Numbered from the stretch's first letter, positions 35,851 through 47,204 are shown. The stretch is DNA of 64,000 bases from Comamonas testosteroni (GCA_008727115.1 CP044131.1:620001-684000); one strand, 5' to 3'. The notes: generated by a model from the letters alone, not told the origin. Numbers and translations are program-made.

Positions 35851-38800
35851 ATGACGACGGCTGCAGAGATCAAGCATCTCCAGGACCACGGTCTGTATTC
35901 CAAGAGCAACGAGCATGACGCCTGCGGTCTGGGCTTTGTCGCCCACATCAAAGGTGTCAAACGCCATGACATCGTGCTGGGCGCGCTCAAGATTCTGGAA
36001 AACATCGACCACCGTGGTGCCGTGGGTGCAGACCCGTTGATGGGTGATGGTGCCGGTATCCTGATTCAGATCCCTGATCAGCTTTACCGCGAAGAAATGG
36101 CCAAGCAGGGCGTGGAGTTGCCGCCCGCTGGTGAATACGGCGTGGGCATGATCTTTTTGCCCAAGGAGCACGCTTCGCGTCTGGCCTGTGAGCAGGAGAT
36201 GGAGCGCGCCATCAAGGCTGAAAACCAGGTGCTGCTGGGCTGGCGCGATGTGCCCGTGAACCGCGACATGCCCATGTCGCCCACGGTGCAGGAAAAGGAG
36301 CCTATCCTGCGCCAGGTCTTCATTGGCCGCGGCACCGATGTGATCGTGCAGGATGCGCTGGAGCGCAAGCTGTACGTGATCCGCAAGACGGCCAGCGCCG
36401 CCATCCAAAGCCTCAAGCTCAAGCACAGCAAGGAATACTACGTTCCCAGCATGAGCAGCCGCACCGTGGTCTACAAGGGCCTGCTGCTGGCTGATCAGGT
36501 GGGTGTGTACTACAAGGACCTGGCCGATGAGCGCTGCGTCTCGGCCATTGGTCTGGTGCACCAGCGTTTCTCCACCAACACCTTCCCCGAGTGGCCTCTG
36601 GCTCACCCCTACCGCTATGTGGCCCACAACGGTGAAATCAACACCGTGCGCGGCAACTACAACTGGATGCTGGCACGCGAAGGTGTGATGGCTTCCCCGG
36701 TGCTGGGCGAAGACCTGCAAAAGCTCTATCCCATCAGCTTTGCTGGCCAGTCCGACACCGCCACCTTCGACAACTGCCTGGAACTGCTGACCATGGCCGG
36801 CTACCCCATCAGCCAGGCCGTGATGATGATGATTCCCGAGCCCTGGGAGCAGCACGAAGCCATGGACGAGCGCCGCCGCGCTTTCTATGAGTACCACGCT
36901 GCGATGATCGAGCCCTGGGACGGCCCCGCTTCCATCGTGTTCACCGATGGTCGCCAGATTGGCGCCACGCTGGACCGCAACGGCCTGCGTCCCTCGCGCT
37001 ACTGCATCACCGATGACGATATGGTGATCCTGGCTTCCGAAGCCGGCGTGCTGCCCGTGCCCGATAGCAAGATCGTGCGCAAGTGGCGCCTTCAGCCCGG
37101 CAAGATGCTGCTGATCGACCTGGAGCAGGGTCGCATGATCGAAGACGAAGAGCTCAAGGCCAACGTCGTCAACACCAAGCCTTACAAGCAGTGGATCGAG
37201 AACCTGCGCATCAAGCTCGACGAGGTGGAAATCCCCGCCGACTTCAAGGCACCCGCAGCCAAGACCGAGCTGTCCCTGCTGGACCGCCAGCAAGCCTTCG
37301 GCTTCACGCAGGAAGACATCAAGTTCCTGCTGACCCCCATGGCCGAAAAGGGCGAGGAAGGTATTGGCTCCATGGGCAACGACAGCCCGCTGGCCGTGCT
37401 GTCCGACAAGAACAAGCCGCTGTACAACTACTTCCGTCAGATGTTCGCCCAGGTGACGAACCCCCCCATCGACCCGATCCGCGAAGCGATCGTGATGTCG
37501 CTGGTGTCGTTCGTGGGTCCCAAGCCCAACCTGCTGGACATCAACCAGGTCAACCCGCCCATGCGCCTGGAGCTGCAGCAGCCCGTGCTCGACTTCGAAG
37601 GCATGGCCAGGCTGCGTGATATCGAAAAGCGCACCAACGGCAAGTTCAAGAGCTCGACGATCGACATCACCTACCCGCTGTCCTGGGGCAAGCAGGGTGT
37701 GGAAGCCAAGCTGGCTTCGCTGTGTGCCCACGCCGTGGACGAGATCAAGGGCGGTGCCAACATCCTGATCATCAGCGACCGCAACATGAGCGCCACGCAA
37801 GTGGCCATCCCTGCGCTGCTGGCGCTGTCCGCCATCCACCAGCATCTGGTGCGTGAAGGTCTGCGCACCACCGCCGGTCTGGTGGTGGAAACCGGCACGG
37901 CCCGCGAAGTGCATCACTTCGCCGTGCTGGCCGGCTACGGCGCGGAAGCCGTGCATCCCTATCTGGCGATGGAGACCCTGGTCGACATCTTCAGCCGTGA
38001 AGCTGCGCCGATCACTGCCGACAAGGCCATCTATCACTATGTGAAGGCCATCGGCAAGGGTCTGTCCAAGATCATGTCCAAGATGGGCGTGTCCACCTAT
38101 ATGTCCTACTGCGGCGCGCAGCTGTTCGAAGCCGTGGGCCTGAACAGCGAGACCGTGGACAAGTACTTCACGGGCACGGCCAGCCGTGTGGAAGGTATCG
38201 GCGTCTTCGAGATTGCCGAGGAAACCATCCGCAATCACGAGGCTGCCTTCAGCGATGCCCCCGTGCTGGAAACCATGCTGGATGCCGGCGGCGAGTACGC
38301 CTGGCGTGCCCGTGGCGAAGAGCATATGTGGACGCCTGACGTGATCGCCAAGCTGCAGCATTCCACACGTGCCAACAACTTCAGCACCTACAAGGAATAC
38401 GCCCAGCTGATCAACGACCAGACCAAGCGCCACATGACGCTGCGCGGCCTGTTCGAGTTCAAGTTCGATCCCGCCAAGGCGATTCCCGTGGACCAGGTCG
38501 ATTCGGCCAAGGAAATCGTCAAGCGCTTTGCCACGGGTGCCATGTCGCTGGGCTCCATCTCCACCGAAGCCCATGCCACGCTGGCCGTGGCCATGAACCG
38601 CATTGGCGGCAAGAGCAACACCGGTGAAGGCGGCGAAGATCCCAAGCGCTATCGCAACGAGCTCAAGGGCATCCCCATCAGCAAGGGCGAAACTCTGGGC
38701 TCCATCATCGGCAAGGACAAAGTCGAGTCCGACATTGAACTGCAGGCTGGCGACTCGCTGCGCTCCAAGATCAAGCAAGTCGCGTCCGGTCGCTTTGGTG

Positions 38801-40599
38801 TGACGGCCGAATATCTGGCTTCTTCGGACCAGATCCAGATCAAGATGGCTCAGGGCGCCAAGCCCGGCGAGGGCGGTCAGCTGCCCGGCGGCAAGGTCTC
38901 CGAATACATCGGTGCACTGCGCCACTCTGTGCCCGGTGTGGGCCTGATCTCGCCTCCTCCCCACCATGACATCTATTCGATTGAAGACTTGGCGCAGCTG
39001 ATTCACGATCTGAAGAATGTGGCACCGCACGCCAGCATCAGCACCAAGCTGGTGTCCGAAGTCGGTGTGGGCACGATTGCCGCAGGCGTGACCAAGTGCA
39101 AGAGCGATCACTTGGTGATCGCAGGGCACGACGGTGGCACCGGCGCTTCGCCCTGGTCCTCCATCAAGCATGCGGGCGGTCCCTGGGAAATCGGTCTGGC
39201 CGAGACCCAGCAGACCCTGGTGCTGAATCGTCTGCGCGGCCGTGTGCGCGTGCAGGCTGACGGTCAGATGAAGACCGGCCGCGACGTGGTGATCGGTGCG
39301 CTGCTGGGGGCTGACGAGTTTGGCTTTGCGACGGCACCGCTGGTGGTGGAAGGCTGCATCATGATGCGCAAATGCCACCTGAACACCTGCCCCGTGGGCG
39401 TGGCCACGCAAGACCCTGTGCTGCGCGCCAAGTTCACCGGCAAGCCCGAGCATGTGGTGAACTACTTCTTCTTCATCGCCGAAGAAGTGCGCCAGATCAT
39501 GGCCCAGCTGGGTATTGCCAAGTTTGATGACCTGATTGGCCGCTCCGACCTGCTTGACACCCGCAAGGGCATTGAGCATTGGAAGGCTCAGGGCCTGGAT
39601 TTCAGTCGTCTGTTTGCCCAGCCCGAAGTGCCTGCCGACGTGGCCCGCTATCACGTCGAAAGCCAGGACCACTTGCTGGACAAGGCGCTGGACGTCAAGC
39701 TCATCGAGCGCTGCAAGCCCGCCATCGAAAACGGCGAGAAGGTGCGCATCATGGAAGTGGCGCGCAACGTCAACCGCTCCGTCGGAGCCATGCTCTCGGG
39801 TGCGGTGACCAAGCAGCACGCCGAAGGCCTGCCAGATGACACCATCCGCATCCACTTTGAAGGTACGGGCGGCCAGTCTTTCGGCGCCTTCCTGTGCAAC
39901 GGCATCACGCTGAACCTGACCGGCGAAGCCAATGACTACACGGGCAAGGGCTTGTCCGGTGGCCGTGTGGTGGTGCACCCCAGCCATGAATTCCGTGGCA
40001 ACACGGTGACCAACACCATCGTGGGCAACACCGTGATGTTCGGTGCCACCAGCGGTGAAGCTTTCTTCAGCGGCGTGGCCGGTGAGCGCTTTGCCGTGCG
40101 CCTTTCCGGTGCCTCGACGGTGGTTGAAGGCGTGGGTGACCACGGCTGCGAATACATGACTGGTGGCACCGTGGTCGTGCTGGGCAAGACAGGCCGCAAC
40201 TTCGCTGCCGGCATGAGCGGCGGCGTGGCCTATGTCTATGACGAGGACGGCAAGTTTGCCGAGCGTTGCAACACCGCTTCGGTGAAGCTGGAGAAGGTGC
40301 TTCCGCACGACGAGTTTGTCTCGCGTGTCGATCCCGGCATCTGGCACCGCGGCCAGAGCGACGATCAGCAACTGCGCAACATGGTGGAGGCTCACAGCCG
40401 CTGGACGGGTTCCAAGCGTGCCCGTGATCTGCTGGACAACTGGGCCGCAGCGCGCGCCAAGTTTGTCAAGGTGTTCCCGACCGAGTACCAACGAGCCCTC
40501 GGCGAGATCTTTGAACGCAAGCAAAAGGCTGAAATGACGAATTCGCAAGCTGCGAAAGCGCCAGCAGCTCCTCAAAAAGAAGCGGTGGTTGCCAAGTAA
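35851..40599 (+). CDS. gltB: Glutamate synthase, large (alpha) subunit
   Basis: Makes glutamate from glutamine and 2-oxoglutarate together with GltD. From [14 protein letters not shown] it is 1582 residues. The first 24 form a propeptide, so the mature N-terminus is Cys25 (ACGLGFVAH), the nucleophile of the amidotransferase domain. Visible further on are the central domain, the FMN-binding synthase domain with [12 protein letters not shown], a 3Fe-4S cluster loop ([15 protein letters not shown]) and the C-terminal GXGXG beta-helix domain. The start at 35851 follows AAGAGGA. An upstream extension is not supported. An equally long antisense frame is an artefact of codon bias. Confidence 0.97.
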   Translation: MTTAAEIKHLQDHGLYSKSNEHDACGLGFVAHIKGVKRHDIVLGALKILENIDHRGAVGADPLMGDGAGILIQIPDQLYREEMAKQGVELPPAGEYGVGMIFLPKEHASRLACEQEMERAIKAENQVLLGWRDVPVNRDMPMSPTVQEKEPILRQVFIGRGTDVIVQDALERKLYVIRKTASAAIQSLKLKHSKEYYVPSMSSRTVVYKGLLLADQVGVYYKDLADERCVSAIGLVHQRFSTNTFPEWPLAHPYRYVAHNGEINTVRGNYNWMLAREGVMASPVLGEDLQKLYPISFAGQSDTATFDNCLELLTMAGYPISQAVMMMIPEPWEQHEAMDERRRAFYEYHAAMIEPWDGPASIVFTDGRQIGATLDRNGLRPSRYCITDDDMVILASEAGVLPVPDSKIVRKWRLQPGKMLLIDLEQGRMIEDEELKANVVNTKPYKQWIENLRIKLDEVEIPADFKAPAAKTELSLLDRQQAFGFTQEDIKFLLTPMAEKGEEGIGSMGNDSPLAVLSDKNKPLYNYFRQMFAQVTNPPIDPIREAIVMSLVSFVGPKPNLLDINQVNPPMRLELQQPVLDFEGMARLRDIEKRTNGKFKSSTIDITYPLSWGKQGVEAKLASLCAHAVDEIKGGANILIISDRNMSATQVAIPALLALSAIHQHLVREGLRTTAGLVVETGTAREVHHFAVLAGYGAEAVHPYLAMETLVDIFSREAAPITADKAIYHYVKAIGKGLSKIMSKMGVSTYMSYCGAQLFEAVGLNSETVDKYFTGTASRVEGIGVFEIAEETIRNHEAAFSDAPVLETMLDAGGEYAWRARGEEHMWTPDVIAKLQHSTRANNFSTYKEYAQLINDQTKRHMTLRGLFEFKFDPAKAIPVDQVDSAKEIVKRFATGAMSLGSISTEAHATLAVAMNRIGGKSNTGEGGEDPKRYRNELKGIPISKGETLGSIIGKDKVESDIELQAGDSLRSKIKQVASGRFGVTAEYLASSDQIQIKMAQGAKPGEGGQLPGGKVSEYIGALRHSVPGVGLISPPPHHDIYSIEDLAQLIHDLKNVAPHASISTKLVSEVGVGTIAAGVTKCKSDHLVIAGHDGGTGASPWSSIKHAGGPWEIGLAETQQTLVLNRLRGRVRVQADGQMKTGRDVVIGALLGADEFGFATAPLVVEGCIMMRKCHLNTCPVGVATQDPVLRAKFTGKPEHVVNYFFFIAEEVRQIMAQLGIAKFDDLIGRSDLLDTRKGIEHWKAQGLDFSRLFAQPEVPADVARYHVESQDHLLDKALDVKLIERCKPAIENGEKVRIMEVARNVNRSVGAMLSGAVTKQHAEGLPDDTIRIHFEGTGGQSFGAFLCNGITLNLTGEANDYTGKGLSGGRVVVHPSHEFRGNTVTNTIVGNTVMFGATSGEAFFSGVAGERFAVRLSGASTVVEGVGDHGCEYMTGGTVVVLGKTGRNFAAGMSGGVAYVYDEDGKFAERCNTASVKLEKVLPHDEFVSRVDPGIWHRGQSDDQQLRNMVEAHSRWTGSKRARDLLDNWAAARAKFVKVFPTEYQRALGEIFERKQKAEMTNSQAAKAPAAPQKEAVVAK

Positions 40600-40670
40600 G
40601 CCAGCCTGAGAAGCGGTGCCCAGTCCGGCACCGCACCGCCAGCGAACACAGATTTCAAGGATTAAAGATC

Positions 40671-42161
40671 ATGGGAAAGACCACCGGCTTCATGGAATAC
40701 GACCGCATCGAAGAGGGCTATGCCCCGGTTGCGGAACGCGTCAAGCACTACAAGGAATTCGTCATTGGTTTGACGAACGAGCAGGCCAAGGTACAGGCTG
40801 CGCGCTGCATGGATTGCGGCACGCCGTTTTGCAACAACGGCTGCCCCGTCAACAACATCATTCCGGACTTCAACGATCTGGTTTATCGCGGTGACTGGAA
40901 GAACGCCATCGCCACGCTGCACAGCACCAATAACTTCCCTGAGTTCACGGGCCGCATCTGCCCCGCGCCTTGTGAAGCGGCCTGCGTGGCCAATATCAAT
41001 GGCGACGCCATCGGCATCAAGTCCATCGAGCACGCCATCATTGACCGCGCCTGGAGCGAAGGCTGGGTCAAGCCTTTGCTGCCCAAGCACCAGACCGGCA
41101 AGAAGGTTGCCGTGGTCGGTGCAGGCCCTGCAGGCATGGCCGCCGCCCAGCAACTGGTGCGCGCCGGGCACGATGTGACCTTGTTTGAAAAGAACGACCG
41201 CGTGGGCGGCCTGCTGCGCTACGGCATTCCCGACTTCAAGCTGGACAAGGGCTTGATCGACCGCCGCATGGATCAGCTCGTGGCCGAAGGCCTGAAGGTG
41301 CGCACCGGCGTGCTGATCGCTGGCAAGGAAGGTCTGGGCAAGGATTCCAAGGTCACCAACTGGGCCAAGGAAACCATTTCGCCTGAGCAGCTCAAGGCCG
41401 AATTTGATGCCGTGCTGCTGACCGGCGGGTCCGAACATTCGCGTGATCTGCCTGTGCCCGGTCGAGAGCTGGATGGCGTGCACTACGCCATGGAGTTCCT
41501 GCCTCAGCAAAACAAGATCAATGCGGGCGACAAGCTCAAGGGCCAGATTCGCGCTGATGGCAAGCATGTCATCGTGATCGGCGGTGGCGATACGGGTTCT
41601 GACTGCGTGGGCACTTCCAACCGCCATGGCGCCAAGAGCGTGACCCAGTTTGAAGTCATGCCCATGCCGCCCGAGCAGGAGAACAAGCCTCTGGTCTGGC
41701 CTTACTGGCCGATCAAGCTGCGCACCTCGTCCAGCCACGACGAAGGCGTGACGCGCGAGTTCGCGATCTCGACCAAGGAATTCACCGGCAGCACGCAAGA
41801 CGGCAAGGGGGGCAAGGTCAAGAGCCTGACCACCGTGCAGGTCGAGTTCAAGGACGGCAAGCTGACCGAAGTGCCCGGTACCGAAAAAGTCTGGCCTGCT
41901 GATCTGGTGCTGCTGGCCATGGGCTTTGTCCACCCTGTCTCGCCCGTGCTGGAAGCCTTTGGCGTGGAAAAAGACGCGCGGGGCAACGCCAAGGCCACGA
42001 CCGAAGCGGCTGGCGGCTACGCCACCAATGTCGAGAAGGTGTTTGCCGCAGGTGACATCCGCCGTGGTCAGTCGCTGGTCGTCTGGGCTATCCGCGAAGG
42101 CCGTCAGGCAGCGCGTGCTGTGGATGAGTTCCTGATGGGCGCGACCGAGCTGCCTCGTTAA
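40671..42161 (+). CDS. gltD: Glutamate synthase, small (beta) subunit
   Basis: Flavoprotein of 496 residues that feeds NADPH electrons to GltB. The N-terminus carries the iron-sulfur Cys motifs [17 protein letters not shown] and [13 protein letters not shown] binding is at [17 protein letters not shown] (about 140) and NADPH binding at [16 protein letters not shown] (about 300). A last FAD segment is [17 protein letters not shown]. It follows gltB by 71 bases and ends at a strong terminator, so gltBD is one operon. Confidence 0.97.
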   Translation: MGKTTGFMEYDRIEEGYAPVAERVKHYKEFVIGLTNEQAKVQAARCMDCGTPFCNNGCPVNNIIPDFNDLVYRGDWKNAIATLHSTNNFPEFTGRICPAPCEAACVANINGDAIGIKSIEHAIIDRAWSEGWVKPLLPKHQTGKKVAVVGAGPAGMAAAQQLVRAGHDVTLFEKNDRVGGLLRYGIPDFKLDKGLIDRRMDQLVAEGLKVRTGVLIAGKEGLGKDSKVTNWAKETISPEQLKAEFDAVLLTGGSEHSRDLPVPGRELDGVHYAMEFLPQQNKINAGDKLKGQIRADGKHVIVIGGGDTGSDCVGTSNRHGAKSVTQFEVMPMPPEQENKPLVWPYWPIKLRTSSSHDEGVTREFAISTKEFTGSTQDGKGGKVKSLTTVQVEFKDGKLTEVPGTEKVWPADLVLLAMGFVHPVSPVLEAFGVEKDARGNAKATTEAAGGYATNVEKVFAAGDIRRGQSLVVWAIREGRQAARAVDEFLMGATELPR

Positions 42162-42180
42162 TCGCAGGTGAGCTTCAATC

Positions 42181-42209
42181 AAAAAGGCATTCTCAGGAAT
42201 GCCTTTTTT
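42181..42209 (+). terminator. Terminator after gltBD
   Basis: AAAAAGGCATTC pairs with GAATGCCTTTTT around TCAG, followed by a T run. Confidence 0.9.
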
Positions 42210-42210
42210 C

Positions 42211-42290
42211 ATAGCTGCTTGCGCTTTATTTGATGAGGGTTTAGGTATTTTTCATACTGAAACTCATTGATAACAAGCGCTACCAGCTAT
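42211..42290. repeat. Two inverted copies of the dispersed repeat (copy D)
   Basis: ATAGCTGCTTGCGCTTT on the left and the reverse complement of ATAGCTGGTAGCGCTTG on the right face each other across about 45 bases, making one long imperfect hairpin with GATGAG/CTCATT continuing the stem. It fills the space between gltD and the convergent DUF3293 gene. Confidence 0.6.
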
Positions 42291-42300
42291 CAATTTAAAT

Positions 42301-42741
42301 CTAGCGCAGCCACAGCAGTTGTGGAGTGCCGTCAGCGCCGCTCCACAGCACCGCGTTCTGCTCCCACTGCTGGCCCCATTGCAGGGCGGTGGCGGCGTCC
42401 ATATTCCAGATCAGCACACTGTCCTCGCCCGGCCATTCGCCGTTGGGGTCTTCGCCGCTGCCGTTGTTGTAGTGCAGGCCTTGGTTGTTCAGGCTTTGGC
42501 GCAGGGCGCTCATGCGGGTGGCATTGTCAGCAGCACTGAGCAGTTCACCCCAGGGGTTGCAGGCAGTCAGAAAACAGGCTCCTTGCTCGGAGCTGGTCTT
42601 CAGTTGCAGGGCCAGCCAGTCGCTGCACTGGCCGACTTTCAAGATGTGGATAGCGTTGTTATCCACATGCACCTGGTAAAGCGCTGCGCGGTAAGCGTCC
42701 TGCAGCGCTTGGGGAAGCTGGGTGGTTTGCGGTGTATTCAT
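42301..42741 (-). CDS. DUF3293 domain protein
   Basis: A 146-residue protein that resembles the DUF3293 family: a central FLTACNPWGELLSAADNATRMSALRQSL segment and a later GEDPNGEWPGEDSVLIWNMD, with a short C-terminal strand ending PQLLWLR. No catalytic motif, signal peptide or membrane segment is seen. It stands alone on the minus strand between gltD and the amino acid transporter. Function is unknown. Confidence 0.75.
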   Translation of the reverse strand: MNTPQTTQLPQALQDAYRAALYQVHVDNNAIHILKVGQCSDWLALQLKTSSEQGACFLTACNPWGELLSAADNATRMSALRQSLNNQGLHYNNGSGEDPNGEWPGEDSVLIWNMDAATALQWGQQWEQNAVLWSGADGTPQLLWLR

Positions 42742-42918
42742 GAGACGGATTTTTGAAGTGGGCGCATGGTTTTGCGCTTGGCGAGTGACGCAGTGGCCTG
42801 TCTGCGCGACAATAGCGGATTCGGCGCTGGCGGCAGCCCGGCTTCAAGGTTGCTGTGGTGACCTTGGGCGGAGACAAAGCCTCCTGCCTCCGCTTTTTCC
42901 ACTTCAAACTTTGACGCC

Positions 42919-43722
42919 ATGAAAAAACGTACCCTGCTGGCCTCGGTGGCCCTGACTGCAATTTTGGCTGCTTGCGGCAAGAACGAACCCGCTGCGACCA
43001 ACACTGCTGCAGCGCCGGCTCCTGCTGCTGCCACCAAGCTGGTGGTGGGTCTGGACGACAACTTCCCGCCCATGGGTTTCCGTGACGAGAAGAACGAGCT
43101 GGTCGGTTTCGACATCGACATGGCCCGTGAAGTGGCCAAGCGCGCCAACATCGAAGTGGAATTCAAGCCAATCGACTGGAACGCCAAGGAAGCCGAGCTG
43201 CTGGGCAAGCGCGTGGACGCACTGTGGAATGGCCTGACCATTCTGGAAGAGCGCAAGGAAAAGATTCTGTTCTCCGACCCCTACATGGTGAACAAGCAAA
43301 TCATCATCGTGAAGGCGGACTCCCCCATCAAGACCAAGGCTGACATGGCTGGCAAGGTGGTGGGTGCCCAGGAAGGCTCCAGCGCCGTGACCGCCATGGC
43401 CAAGGACAAGGAACTGTCCGACCAGTTCAAGGAAACCAAGCTGTTCGGTGACAACATCACGGCTCTGATGGACCTGGAAGCAGGCCGTCTGGACGTGGTG
43501 GTGGTGGACGAGGTGGTGGGCCGTTTCCTGGTCAACAAGAAGCCTGACAACTACGTGGTGCTGGGCGAAGACTTCGGTACTGAAGACTACGGCGTGGGCT
43601 TCCGCAAGGACGACGAAGCTACCCGTAACAAGGTCAACGACGTTCTGACCGAGATGAAGAAGGATGGCAAGGCTGCTGAAATCGCTCAGAAGTGGTTTGG
43701 CTCTGACGTCATCAAGCATTAA
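42919..43722 (+). CDS. Polar amino acid ABC transporter, substrate-binding lipoprotein
   Basis: Periplasmic binding protein of family 3, 267 residues. The signal and lipobox are AILAAC (Cys20), followed by an Ala/Pro linker. The mature domain opens KLVVGLDDNFPPMGFRDE and has VGFDIDMAREVAKR, the family signature, then ALWNGLTILEERKEKILFSDPY. The ligand is probably a polar amino acid such as glutamine, cystine or arginine; the sequence does not decide. Permease and ATPase genes follow on the same strand, after a terminator. Confidence 0.9.
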   Translation: MKKRTLLASVALTAILAACGKNEPAATNTAAAPAPAAATKLVVGLDDNFPPMGFRDEKNELVGFDIDMAREVAKRANIEVEFKPIDWNAKEAELLGKRVDALWNGLTILEERKEKILFSDPYMVNKQIIIVKADSPIKTKADMAGKVVGAQEGSSAVTAMAKDKELSDQFKETKLFGDNITALMDLEAGRLDVVVVDEVVGRFLVNKKPDNYVVLGEDFGTEDYGVGFRKDDEATRNKVNDVLTEMKKDGKAAEIAQKWFGSDVIKH

Positions 43723-43724
43723 TT

Positions 43725-43830
43725 TGACTACCCCCTGTGGCGCTGTGCGCCTTCCCCCTCAAGGGGGACGGCGCCTGCGCTGCGGGGCGGCCCTTGCTGG
43801 GTGCCCTGGTTTGGGGCAAGTCAGTTGAGG
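43725..43830. repeat. GC-rich intergenic repeat
   Basis: The stretch starting CTACCCCCTGTGGCGCTG and including GCGCCTTCCCCCTCAAGGGG resembles a GC-rich repeat common between genes in Comamonadaceae chromosomes. That resemblance is from memory; only one copy is in this window. It contains CCCCCTCAAGGGGG-like self-complementary sequence. Confidence 0.45.
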
Positions 43831-43835
43831 GTATG

Positions 43836-43862
43836 GGCGGTGCTTGCACCGCCTTGTTTTTT
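43836..43862 (+). terminator. Intra-operon terminator between binding protein and permease genes
   Basis: GGCGGTG pairs with CACCGCC around CTTG, followed by TTGTTTTTT. It should make transcripts of the binding-protein gene alone more abundant than the full operon. Confidence 0.75.
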
Positions 43863-43906
43863 GATTCGCCGTGGTGGCCCTGTGTCATTCCCGGTGCAGG
43901 CCTACC

Positions 43907-44560
43907 ATGGACTATGTAATTTCGCTTTTGGGGCCCATGTCGGCTGGCGCCCTTGTCACACTCAAGCTGTTTTTCATCACGCTGGTGTTGTCCATCCCTC
44001 TGGGGCTGGCGCTGGCGCTGATGCGCATCTCCAGCATCAAGCCACTGAGCAGCGCCGTGGGTGCCTATATCTGGCTGATGCGCGGCACGCCGCTGATGTT
44101 GCAGATGCTGTTTGTCTACTTTGCGCTGCCTTTTGTGCCCTACATCGGCGTGCGTCTGCCCGACTTTCAGGCCGCCGTGGTGGCGTTTGCGCTGAACTAC
44201 GCTGCCTATTTCGCTGAAATTTTTCGTGCTGGTATCAAGTCCGTGGATCGCGGTCAGTACGAAGGCGCCAAGGTGCTGGGCATGACTTATGCACAGACCA
44301 TGCGCCGCATCGTGCTGCCCCAGATGTGGGCGCGCATTCTGCCGCCCGTCAGCAACGAGACCATCACCCTGGTCAAGGACACTTCGCTGATCTATGTGCT
44401 GGCGCTCAATGACCTGCTGCGCGTGGCGCGCGGAGTGGTGCAGCGCGACTTCAGCTTCACCCCGTTCATCGTGGCTGCAGCCTTCTATCTGATCATGACG
44501 CTGGTGCTGACCTGGGGCTTCCAGTACCTCGAGAAAAAGTATGCAAAGTATGAGGCGTGA
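43907..44560 (+). CDS. Polar amino acid ABC transporter, permease
   Basis: Inner-membrane permease of 217 residues, HisM/GlnP type, with about five membrane helices. The EAA loop that docks the ATPase is EGAKVLGMTYAQTMRRIVLPQ near residue 118. The typical VWLMRGTPLMLQ-like segment is present as YIWLMRGTPLMLQML. Only one permease gene is present, so the channel is probably a homodimer. The start at MDYVISLLGPM fits better than the frame extension at 43871. Confidence 0.92.
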   Translation: MDYVISLLGPMSAGALVTLKLFFITLVLSIPLGLALALMRISSIKPLSSAVGAYIWLMRGTPLMLQMLFVYFALPFVPYIGVRLPDFQAAVVAFALNYAAYFAEIFRAGIKSVDRGQYEGAKVLGMTYAQTMRRIVLPQMWARILPPVSNETITLVKDTSLIYVLALNDLLRVARGVVQRDFSFTPFIVAAAFYLIMTLVLTWGFQYLEKKYAKYEA

Positions 44561-44593
44561 TCCCGTGCGTGGCCGCGTCATGGAGAGTTTGTA

Positions 44594-45367
44594 ATGGCAG
44601 ATACAGCTGACGTAATGATTTCCGCCAAAGGTATTCACAAGGCTTTTGGCAATAACGAAGTGCTGCGCGGTGTATCGCTGGATTTGCTGCGCGGCGAGGT
44701 CGTGGCGGTGATTGGCCCGTCCGGCTCTGGCAAGAGCACATTTCTGCGCTGCCTGAACCACCTGGAAACCATTGATCGCGGCACCATCACCATCGAAGGT
44801 GAGGTGCTGGCCAAGTCCGAGGGGGAGGCCAGGGCTCAATACGTGAGCGATGCCGAAATTCGCAAGATCGGTCGCAAGATGGGCATGGTGTTCCAGTCCT
44901 TCAACCTGTTCCCTCACCTCACGGTGCTGGAGAACATCATTGAGGCGCCCGTCATCGTCAAGGGCATGAAGCGCGAAGACATCCTTCCCAAGGCCGAGGC
45001 ATTGCTGGCCAAGGTGGGACTGGCGGCCAAGCGTGATGCCTACCCCAATCACCTCTCCGGCGGTCAGAAGCAGCGCGTGGCCATTGCCCGTGCGCTGGCC
45101 ATGGAGCCCGACATTCTGCTGTTCGACGAGCCCACCTCGGCGCTGGACCCTGAACTCACGGGCGAAGTGCTGCGCACCATGCGCGAGTTGGCCGAAGAAC
45201 ACATGACCATGCTGGTGGTGACGCACGAAATGGGCTTTGCCCGTGAAGTGGCCAACCGCGTGATCTTCATGGACGGCGGTCATATCGTGGAGCAAGGTCC
45301 GTCCGAGGCATTCTTTGCCGCTCCTCAGCACGATCGCACCAAGGCGTTCTTGCACAACATGTTGTAA
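44594..45367 (+). CDS. Polar amino acid ABC transporter, ATPase
   Basis: GlnQ/HisP-type ATPase of 257 residues: Walker [11 protein letters not shown]-loop [14 protein letters not shown], signature [16 protein letters not shown], Walker [15 protein letters not shown] and H-loop [13 protein letters not shown]. It energises the upstream permease and completes a three-gene amino acid uptake operon. No DNA-binding or regulatory extension is present. Confidence 0.95.
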   Translation: MADTADVMISAKGIHKAFGNNEVLRGVSLDLLRGEVVAVIGPSGSGKSTFLRCLNHLETIDRGTITIEGEVLAKSEGEARAQYVSDAEIRKIGRKMGMVFQSFNLFPHLTVLENIIEAPVIVKGMKREDILPKAEALLAKVGLAAKRDAYPNHLSGGQKQRVAIARALAMEPDILLFDEPTSALDPELTGEVLRTMRELAEEHMTMLVVTHEMGFAREVANRVIFMDGGHIVEQGPSEAFFAAPQHDRTKAFLHNML

Positions 45368-45377
45368 AAAAGTTGCA

Positions 45378-45460
45378 ACCACTCAGGTAATTTCATATCG
45401 CAAAAATGGCGGTCTGGCCTTGAGTGGTAAGCGCTGATAGCTCCTGAAACAGGAGTGAAG
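45378..45460. repeat. Dispersed intergenic repeat (copy C)
   Basis: ACCACTCAGG pairs with CCTTGAGTGGT (one bulge) across about 40 bases, and CTCCTG-AAA-CAGGAG forms a second hairpin. On the minus strand the order AGCTATCAGCGCTTACC matches the AGCTGCTAGCGCTT core of the other copies. Confidence 0.5.
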
Positions 45461-45463
45461 ACT

Positions 45464-45574
45464 ATGTTCGCGGCATTTCTGCCCAAAGAAACATTCGCGA
45501 ATGTATGTTTACTTCGGGCTAACCCGCGCTTTTTGCCGAGCTTGTCGGCACAATACCTGTTTGCTTTCTTTTGA
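45464..45574 (+). CDS. Possible 36-residue small ORF upstream of mlaF
   Basis: ATG at 45464 with AGGAG eight bases upstream opens a 36-codon frame, beginning MFAAFLPKETFANVC and ending YLFAFF, that stops 14 bases before the mlaF ATG. It could be a leader peptide or chance, since the AGGAG belongs to the dispersed repeat motif. No homologue is recognised. Confidence 0.2.
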   Translation: MFAAFLPKETFANVCLLRANPRFLPSLSAQYLFAFF

Positions 45575-45588
45575 GCGGCTATTCACGC

Positions 45589-46401
45589 ATGTCACCTAAC
45601 GCATCCTTTGTGGAGTTGCGCAATGTCACCTTTGGCTATGGTGAGCGCGTCATCCTGCGCGATCTTTCTTTGAAAGTGCCGCGTGGCAAGGTCACGGCTC
45701 TAATGGGGGCATCGGGCGGTGGCAAGACGACGGTGTTGCGCCTTATCGGCGGTCAGAACCATGCTCAGCAAGGGCAGGTGCTGTTCGATGGGCAAGATAT
45801 AACGACGATGGACTCGCAGCAGCTTTATGCGGCGCGTCGTCGCATGGGCATGCTGTTTCAGTTCGGTGCGCTGTTTACCGACATGAGTGTGTTCGATAAC
45901 GTGGCCTTCCCGCTGCGCGAGCATACCAACCTGCCCGAAGAGCTGATTCGCGACATCGTGCTCATGAAGCTGCATGCCGTGGGCCTGCGCGGTGCGCGTG
46001 ATCTCATGCCATCCCAGGTTTCTGGCGGCATGGCACGCCGCATCGCACTGGCGCGCGCGATTGCGCTGGACCCTGAGCTCATCATGTATGACGAGCCGTT
46101 TGCCGGGCTGGATCCTATTTCTCTGGGCACCTCGGCACAGCTGATCAGACAGCTGGGCGATGCCATGGGGCTGACCTCGATTCTGGTTTCCCACGATCTG
46201 GAGGAAACCTTCCGTGTGGCCGATCATGTTGTGATTCTGGGCTCCGGTGGCGTTGCTGCAGAGGGCAGCCCTGAAGAAGTTCGGGCCAGCTCCGACCCGC
46301 TGGTGCAGCAATTCATCAACGCCAGGCCGACAGGACCTGTGCCGTTTCACTATCCCGGCGTCAGTGCCGACGAGGACTTTGGCAGCCGGAGGCGTGCATG
46401 A
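45589..46401 (+). CDS. mlaF: Phospholipid transport ATPase MlaF
   Basis: Cytoplasmic ATPase of the Mla complex, which moves phospholipids between inner and outer membranes to keep outer-membrane asymmetry. It is 270 residues from [13 protein letters not shown]. Walker A is [11 protein letters not shown], the Q-loop [17 protein letters not shown], the signature [16 protein letters not shown] and Walker [14 protein letters not shown]. It overlaps mlaE (ATGA). A TTG six codons upstream is possible but the ATG is preferred. Confidence 0.94.
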   Translation: MSPNASFVELRNVTFGYGERVILRDLSLKVPRGKVTALMGASGGGKTTVLRLIGGQNHAQQGQVLFDGQDITTMDSQQLYAARRRMGMLFQFGALFTDMSVFDNVAFPLREHTNLPEELIRDIVLMKLHAVGLRGARDLMPSQVSGGMARRIALARAIALDPELIMYDEPFAGLDPISLGTSAQLIRQLGDAMGLTSILVSHDLEETFRVADHVVILGSGGVAAEGSPEEVRASSDPLVQQFINARPTGPVPFHYPGVSADEDFGSRRRA

Positions 46402-47174
46402 ACTTTCTCGCACGCATTGGTCTGGCCGTGCGCACTCAGCTCATCGATATGGGCATTGGCGCACGGTTGCTGCTTCGCTTGCTGGCCTTGCTGGGTCCGG
46501 CACTCAAGAGGCCACGCCTGATTGGCGACCAGATCCACTTTCTGGGCAATTATTCGCTGGCCATCATTGGTGTCTCGGGCCTGTTCGTCGGCTTTGTGCT
46601 GGGCTTGCAGGGCTACTACATCCTGCAGCGCTATGGCTCGGCAGAGGCGCTGGGCATGATGGTCGCGTTAAGCCTGCTGCGCGAACTGGGGCCCGTAGTC
46701 ACGGCCTTGTTGTTTGCTGGCCGCGCCGGTACGGCTTTGACGGCCGAAATCGGCCTGATGAAAGCCGGCGAGCAGCTCTCTGCCATGGAAATGATGGCGG
46801 TTGACCCTGTCAAACGCATTCTGGCGCCGCGCTTTTGGGCGGGACTCATCACCATGCCTTTGCTGGCTGCGGTTTTCAGCGCTGTTGGTGTGCTCGGCGG
46901 CTGGCTGGTGGGGGTGGTTCTGATTGGTGTGGACAGCGGCGCTTTCTGGGGACAGATGCAGCAGGGCGTTGACTGGTGGGCAGACCTGGGCAACGGTGTG
47001 CTCAAGAGCTTCGTATTCGGTCTGGCCGTGACTTTTGTGGCATTGCTTCAGGGCTATGCCGCCAAGCCCACGCCTGAAGGTGTTTCGCGTGCCACAACGC
47101 GTACGGTGGTGGTGGCCTCGCTGGCTGTGCTGGGGCTGGACTTCCTGCTCACCGCAACCATGTTCAGCATTTAA
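46398..47174 (+). CDS. mlaE: Phospholipid transport permease MlaE
   Basis: Inner-membrane permease of 258 residues from the MlaE/YrbE family, with five or six hydrophobic segments. Conserved pieces are the [23 protein letters not shown] helix, LREAGPV-like [29 protein letters not shown], and the cytoplasmic [17 protein letters not shown], which contacts MlaF. It is coupled to mlaF by a 4-base overlap and is followed by mlaD after 30 bases. Confidence 0.94.
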   Translation: MNFLARIGLAVRTQLIDMGIGARLLLRLLALLGPALKRPRLIGDQIHFLGNYSLAIIGVSGLFVGFVLGLQGYYILQRYGSAEALGMMVALSLLRELGPVVTALLFAGRAGTALTAEIGLMKAGEQLSAMEMMAVDPVKRILAPRFWAGLITMPLLAAVFSAVGVLGGWLVGVVLIGVDSGAFWGQMQQGVDWWADLGNGVLKSFVFGLAVTFVALLQGYAAKPTPEGVSRATTRTVVVASLAVLGLDFLLTATMFSI

Positions 47175-47204
47175 GGCTGCACAGCAGATCAAAGGTAAAA
47201 AATC

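Noticed and set aside
35764-40575. A 1603-codon open frame antisense to gltB
   Set aside because: It mirrors gltB codon by codon. Its translation is rich in His, Gly, Val and Leu with no recognisable domain. Biased third positions in GC-rich genes routinely open such antisense frames.
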